A stretch of 34,780 nt of DNA from Rhizorhabdus histidinilytica (GTDB taxonomy: Bacteria > Pseudomonadota > Alphaproteobacteria > Sphingomonadales > Sphingomonadaceae), in the NCBI RefSeq assembly GCF_900167915.1, contig NZ_FUYM01000022.1, positions 1 through 34,780 on the forward strand. Direction: 5' to 3'. Both the position numbers and the translations under genes were made by a program. Shown in pieces: positions 32,490 to 34,780 of this stretch. The notes under the pieces were generated by a model. That model ran no database searches. It saw only the letters and a program-made list of their open reading frames with translations, and was not told the DNA's origin. Every line of letters starts with the position of its first letter. Within the stretch, counting starts at the first letter, position 1.

Positions 32490-34175
32490 ATGGCGTTGAA
32501 GGACGGCAGGGGTGAGACGCTGCCCTCGCGGACGATCACTGACGGGCTCGATCGCGCGCCGCACCGCGCCTTCCTGCGGGCGATGGGGCATGACGACGTG
32601 GCGATCGGCCAGCCCTTCGCCGGCATCGTGTCGACCGGGGCGTCGGTGACGCCCTGCTCGATGTCGCTGGCGCCGCAGGCCGAGGCGGCGAAGGCCGGGC
32701 TGAAGGCGGCGGGGGTGACGCCGTTCGAATTCTCGACGATCACCGTCGCCGACAGCATGTCGATGAATCATGCCGGCATGCGCTTCAGCCTGGTCTCGCG
32801 GGAGATCATCGCCGACTCGATCGAGGCGGTGACGCGGGCGCACGGCTATGACGGGCTGATCGGCTTCGCCGCCTGCGACAAGACGCTGCCCGGCACGATG
32901 ATGGGGATGATCCGGGTCAATCGCCCGTCGGTGTTCGTCTATGGCGGCGCGGCGCTGCCCGGCCGCTGGCAGGGGCGCGATATCGGCATCGTCGACGTCT
33001 ATGAGGGGGTCGGTCGGGTCTATGCCGGCGAGATGGACGAGGCCGAGCTGGCGCGCCTGGAAAAGGCGGGAGTTCCGACCGTCGGCTCCTGCGCCGGGCA
33101 GTTCACCGCCAACACCATGGCCATGGTCGCCGAGACGCTGGGGCTGGCCTTGCCGCGCAGCGCGATGATGCCTGCGGTGGCGAGCGAGCGCCGCGCGCTG
33201 GCGGAGGAATCGGGCCGCGTCCTCGGCCGGCTGATCCGCGAGGGTGGGCCGCGCCCGCGCGACCTCGTCACCCGTCGCAGTCTCGAGAACGCCGCCGCCA
33301 CCGTAGCGGCCACCGGCGGCTCGACCAACGCCGCGCTCCATCTGCCGGCGATAGCGCATGAGGCGGGGATAGCCTTCACCATGGAGGACATCGCGGCGAT
33401 CTTCGACCGCACCCCGCTGCTCGCCGATCTCAAGCCCGGCGGCCGCTACTGGGCGCGCGACCTGCACGAGGTGGGCGGCGTGCCGACCGTGCTCCGCGCG
33501 ATGCTGGAGGCCGGCGTGCTGCACGGCGACTGCCCGACCATCACCGGCCGGACGATCGGCGAGATCGCCGCCGCCGCACCCGCGCCGGACGGGGAGGTGG
33601 TGCGCCCGGCCGACCGGCCGATCGCGCCGACCGGCGGGGTGATCGTGCTGCGCGGCAGCCTGGCGCCCGACGGCGCGATGCTCAAGGTCGCCGGGCTCAA
33701 GCGTCTGTCGCACGAGGGCCCGGCGCGGGTGTTCGACGGCGAGGAGGCGGCGGTCGATGCGGTCCGCCGGCAAGCTTACGAACCGGGCGACGTCATCATC
33801 ATCCGTGGTGAGGGGCCCAGGGGCGGTCCCGGTATGCGCGAGATGCTCGGCGTCACCGCGCTGATCTACGGCCAGGGCATGGGCGAGCAGGTCGCGCTGC
33901 TCACCGACGGCCGCTTCTCGGGCGCGACGCGGGGCATGTGCATCGGCCATGTCGGGCCCGAGGCCTCGGCCGGCGGTCCGCTCGCGCTGGTCCGGGACGG
34001 TGACCGCATCCGCATCGACGCACGCGACCGTGTCCTCGACCTGCTGGTCGACCCGGCCGAGCTGGAACGCCGCCGCGCGGCCTGGACGGCGCCCGACACG
34101 GCCGTCGCCTCGCCGACGCTGCGCAAATATGCGCGGCTGGTCGGGCCGGCGCATCTCGGCGCGGTCACGCACTGA
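32490..34175 (+). CDS. IlvD/Edd family dehydratase (dihydroxy-acid dehydratase-like)
   Basis: This 561-residue iron-sulfur dehydratase has the three cluster cysteines C56 (TPCSM), C129 (AACDKTLPG) and C201 ([14 protein letters not shown]), K131 as the Mg-linked lysine, and the C-terminal [21 protein letters not shown] block. The length suits DHAD and the related sugar-acid dehydratases. True biosynthetic ilvD usually lies in amino acid loci; here the operon with a P450 and a hydroxyacid dehydrogenase under a MarR regulator points to a catabolic role on a hydroxy acid. The start has GGGAG upstream and the previous stop codon lies one base before it. Confidence 0.88.
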   Translation: MALKDGRGETLPSRTITDGLDRAPHRAFLRAMGHDDVAIGQPFAGIVSTGASVTPCSMSLAPQAEAAKAGLKAAGVTPFEFSTITVADSMSMNHAGMRFSLVSREIIADSIEAVTRAHGYDGLIGFAACDKTLPGTMMGMIRVNRPSVFVYGGAALPGRWQGRDIGIVDVYEGVGRVYAGEMDEAELARLEKAGVPTVGSCAGQFTANTMAMVAETLGLALPRSAMMPAVASERRALAEESGRVLGRLIREGGPRPRDLVTRRSLENAAATVAATGGSTNAALHLPAIAHEAGIAFTMEDIAAIFDRTPLLADLKPGGRYWARDLHEVGGVPTVLRAMLEAGVLHGDCPTITGRTIGEIAAAAPAPDGEVVRPADRPIAPTGGVIVLRGSLAPDGAMLKVAGLKRLSHEGPARVFDGEEAAVDAVRRQAYEPGDVIIIRGEGPRGGPGMREMLGVTALIYGQGMGEQVALLTDGRFSGATRGMCIGHVGPEASAGGPLALVRDGDRIRIDARDRVLDLLVDPAELERRRAAWTAPDTAVASPTLRKYARLVGPAHLGAVTH

Positions 34176-34184
34176 CCGCCGGGG

Positions 34185-34583
34185 TCAGCCTCCTGCGGCC
34201 GGGCGCATGTCGTCGGGCCAGGGAAGCGACCGGCCCTCGTCCAGGTCCATGCAGACCAGCGTGACGTTCCCCCGGAGGCGGACCTCGCCCGTGCAACGCA
34301 CCTCGATCGACAATTTGAGCGAACTGCGGCCGATCGCCACGACCTCGAGTCGGAAGTCGAGCCGATCGCCGAGCCGGCTCGGCGCGGCGAAGTCGGTTTC
34401 GAGCCGGACGGTCGGCACGCCGAGGCGCCGCTGGGCGTGCATCTCGGCGAAACCGACGCCGACGACCTGTGCGAAATAATCCTCGACCGCCGCGTTGAGC
34501 ATTTCGAAATAGCGCGGATAGAAGACGATGCCGGCGGCGTCGACATGTGCGAAGCGCACCTGTTGTCGGGAGACGAAGGTCAA
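34185..34583 (-). CDS. Hotdog-fold acyl-CoA thioesterase (4HBT family)
   Basis: This 132-residue single-domain thioesterase has the active-site segment FAHVDAAGIVFYPRYFEMLN with D15 as the catalytic carboxylate of the 4-hydroxybenzoyl-CoA thioesterase/YbgC group. The start codon is TTG at 34583, supported by GAGGAGGAAAGA directly upstream. It may release an aromatic or short-chain acid from CoA. It is convergent with the dehydratase gene (nine bases between stops) and follows a dehydrogenase gene on the same strand. Confidence 0.87.
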   Translation of the reverse strand: MTFVSRQQVRFAHVDAAGIVFYPRYFEMLNAAVEDYFAQVVGVGFAEMHAQRRLGVPTVRLETDFAAPSRLGDRLDFRLEVVAIGRSSLKLSIEVRCTGEVRLRGNVTLVCMDLDEGRSLPWPDDMRPAAGG

Positions 34584-34620
34584 TCTTTCCTCCTCGTGAC
34601 GCCTGCCCCTTTCGGCAGAG

Positions 34621-34650
34621 GGCCCCGCTTTCCAGTCGGAAGGCGGGGCC
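34621..34650. terminator. Hairpin downstream of the acyl-CoA dehydrogenase gene
   Basis: A 13-bp stem (GGCCCCGCTTTCC with GGAAGGCGGGGCC, one G-U pair) around the four-base loop AGTC lies between the stop of the acyl-CoA dehydrogenase gene and the thioesterase gene. There is no long U-run, so termination may be partial. Confidence 0.6.
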
Positions 34651-34683
34651 GATCCTGTCCCGAGGGGAGGGACGGCGAAAGGC

Positions 34684-34780
34684 TTAGAAGGCGGCGATGC
34701 CGGTGATGGCGCGGCCGAGGATCAGCGCGTGGACGTCATGCGCGCCCTCATAGGTGTTGACGGTCTCCAGGTTCATCATG
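34684..34780 (-). CDS. Acyl-CoA dehydrogenase (glutaryl-CoA dehydrogenase-like), 3' end only
   Basis: Only the last 31 codons and the TAA stop are in the window. They read [18 protein letters not shown], then [11 protein letters not shown], which matches the C-terminus of glutaryl-CoA dehydrogenases ([23 protein letters not shown]). The Glu in NTYEG is the catalytic base of that family. It points towards the glutaryl-CoA/crotonyl-CoA lower pathway, or another acyl-CoA oxidation. The gene continues beyond base 34780. Confidence 0.85.
   Translation of the reverse strand, partial: MMNLETVNTYEGAHDVHALILGRAITGIAAF

Noticed and set aside
1-34780. CRISPR arrays, tRNA or rRNA genes, insertion sequences, attachment sites
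   Set aside because: No regularly spaced repeats, tRNA-like folds, transposase motifs or terminal inverted repeats were seen when reading both strands.

Overview
The window is high-GC, gene-dense DNA of sphingomonad type (Alphaproteobacteria, Sphingomonadales). This is inferred from three TonB-dependent receptors of the sphingomonad kind (with EIVVTAQK-type TonB boxes where the N-terminus is visible), a DUF6356-like small protein, a CYP199A-like P450 and VanA-type Rieske oxygenases. I see no rRNA, tRNA, CRISPR array, transposase or integrase. No gap between genes reaches 300 bases; the longest is about 245 bases (20981-21225). It reads as a catabolic accessory region made of four modules.

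Module 1 (1-12650, all + strand) is an amide-hydrolysis block. It has the 3' part of a TonB-dependent receptor, then three paralogous secreted amidohydrolase-3 (YtcJ/NfdA-like) enzymes. A metallo-beta-lactamase/HD-domain fusion sits between the second and third. An amidase-signature enzyme, a histone-deacetylase-like deacylase and a small exported protein with alpha/beta-barrel character follow. The first two amidohydrolases share a near-identical leader and ribosome-binding site, which shows a local duplication.

Module 2 (12661-18575, - strand, with a divergent TetR gene at 18741) is a tryptophan tryptophylquinone (TTQ) amine dehydrogenase operon. Read along the minus strand the order is TonB receptor, cytochrome c, heavy chain, MauE, MauD, TTQ light chain, cytochrome c. 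The B-E-D-A order without mauF, mauC or mauG resembles aromatic amine dehydrogenase (aau) loci more than methylamine (mau) loci. The divergent promoter region carries paired TCGAA-N4-TTCGA dyads. Modules 1 and 2 converge with only 10 bases between them. My working hypothesis is that amides are cleaved by module 1 and the released amine is oxidised in the periplasm by module 2.

Module 3 (19504-29732) begins with an Lrp/AsnC regulator, a DUF6356-like protein, a peroxiredoxin-like protein and a TauD-type 2-oxoglutarate dioxygenase. Next comes a sigma-54 activator with a V4R sensor domain (XylR/DmpR class). Divergent from it, behind a strong -24/-12 promoter, lie a TonB receptor, two Rieske oxygenases and one flavin/2Fe-2S reductase: an uptake-plus-oxygenase operon probably induced by an aromatic compound.

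Module 4 (29758-34780) has a MarR regulator divergent from a CYP199A-like P450, with a perfect 14-bp palindrome between them. A 3-hydroxyisobutyrate-dehydrogenase-like enzyme and an IlvD/Edd-family dehydratase follow. On the opposite strand are a hotdog thioesterase and the 3' end of a glutaryl-CoA-dehydrogenase-like gene. Together the four modules suggest import and stepwise degradation of an amide- or amine-bearing, probably methoxylated aromatic compound. The actual substrate cannot be read from the sequence.
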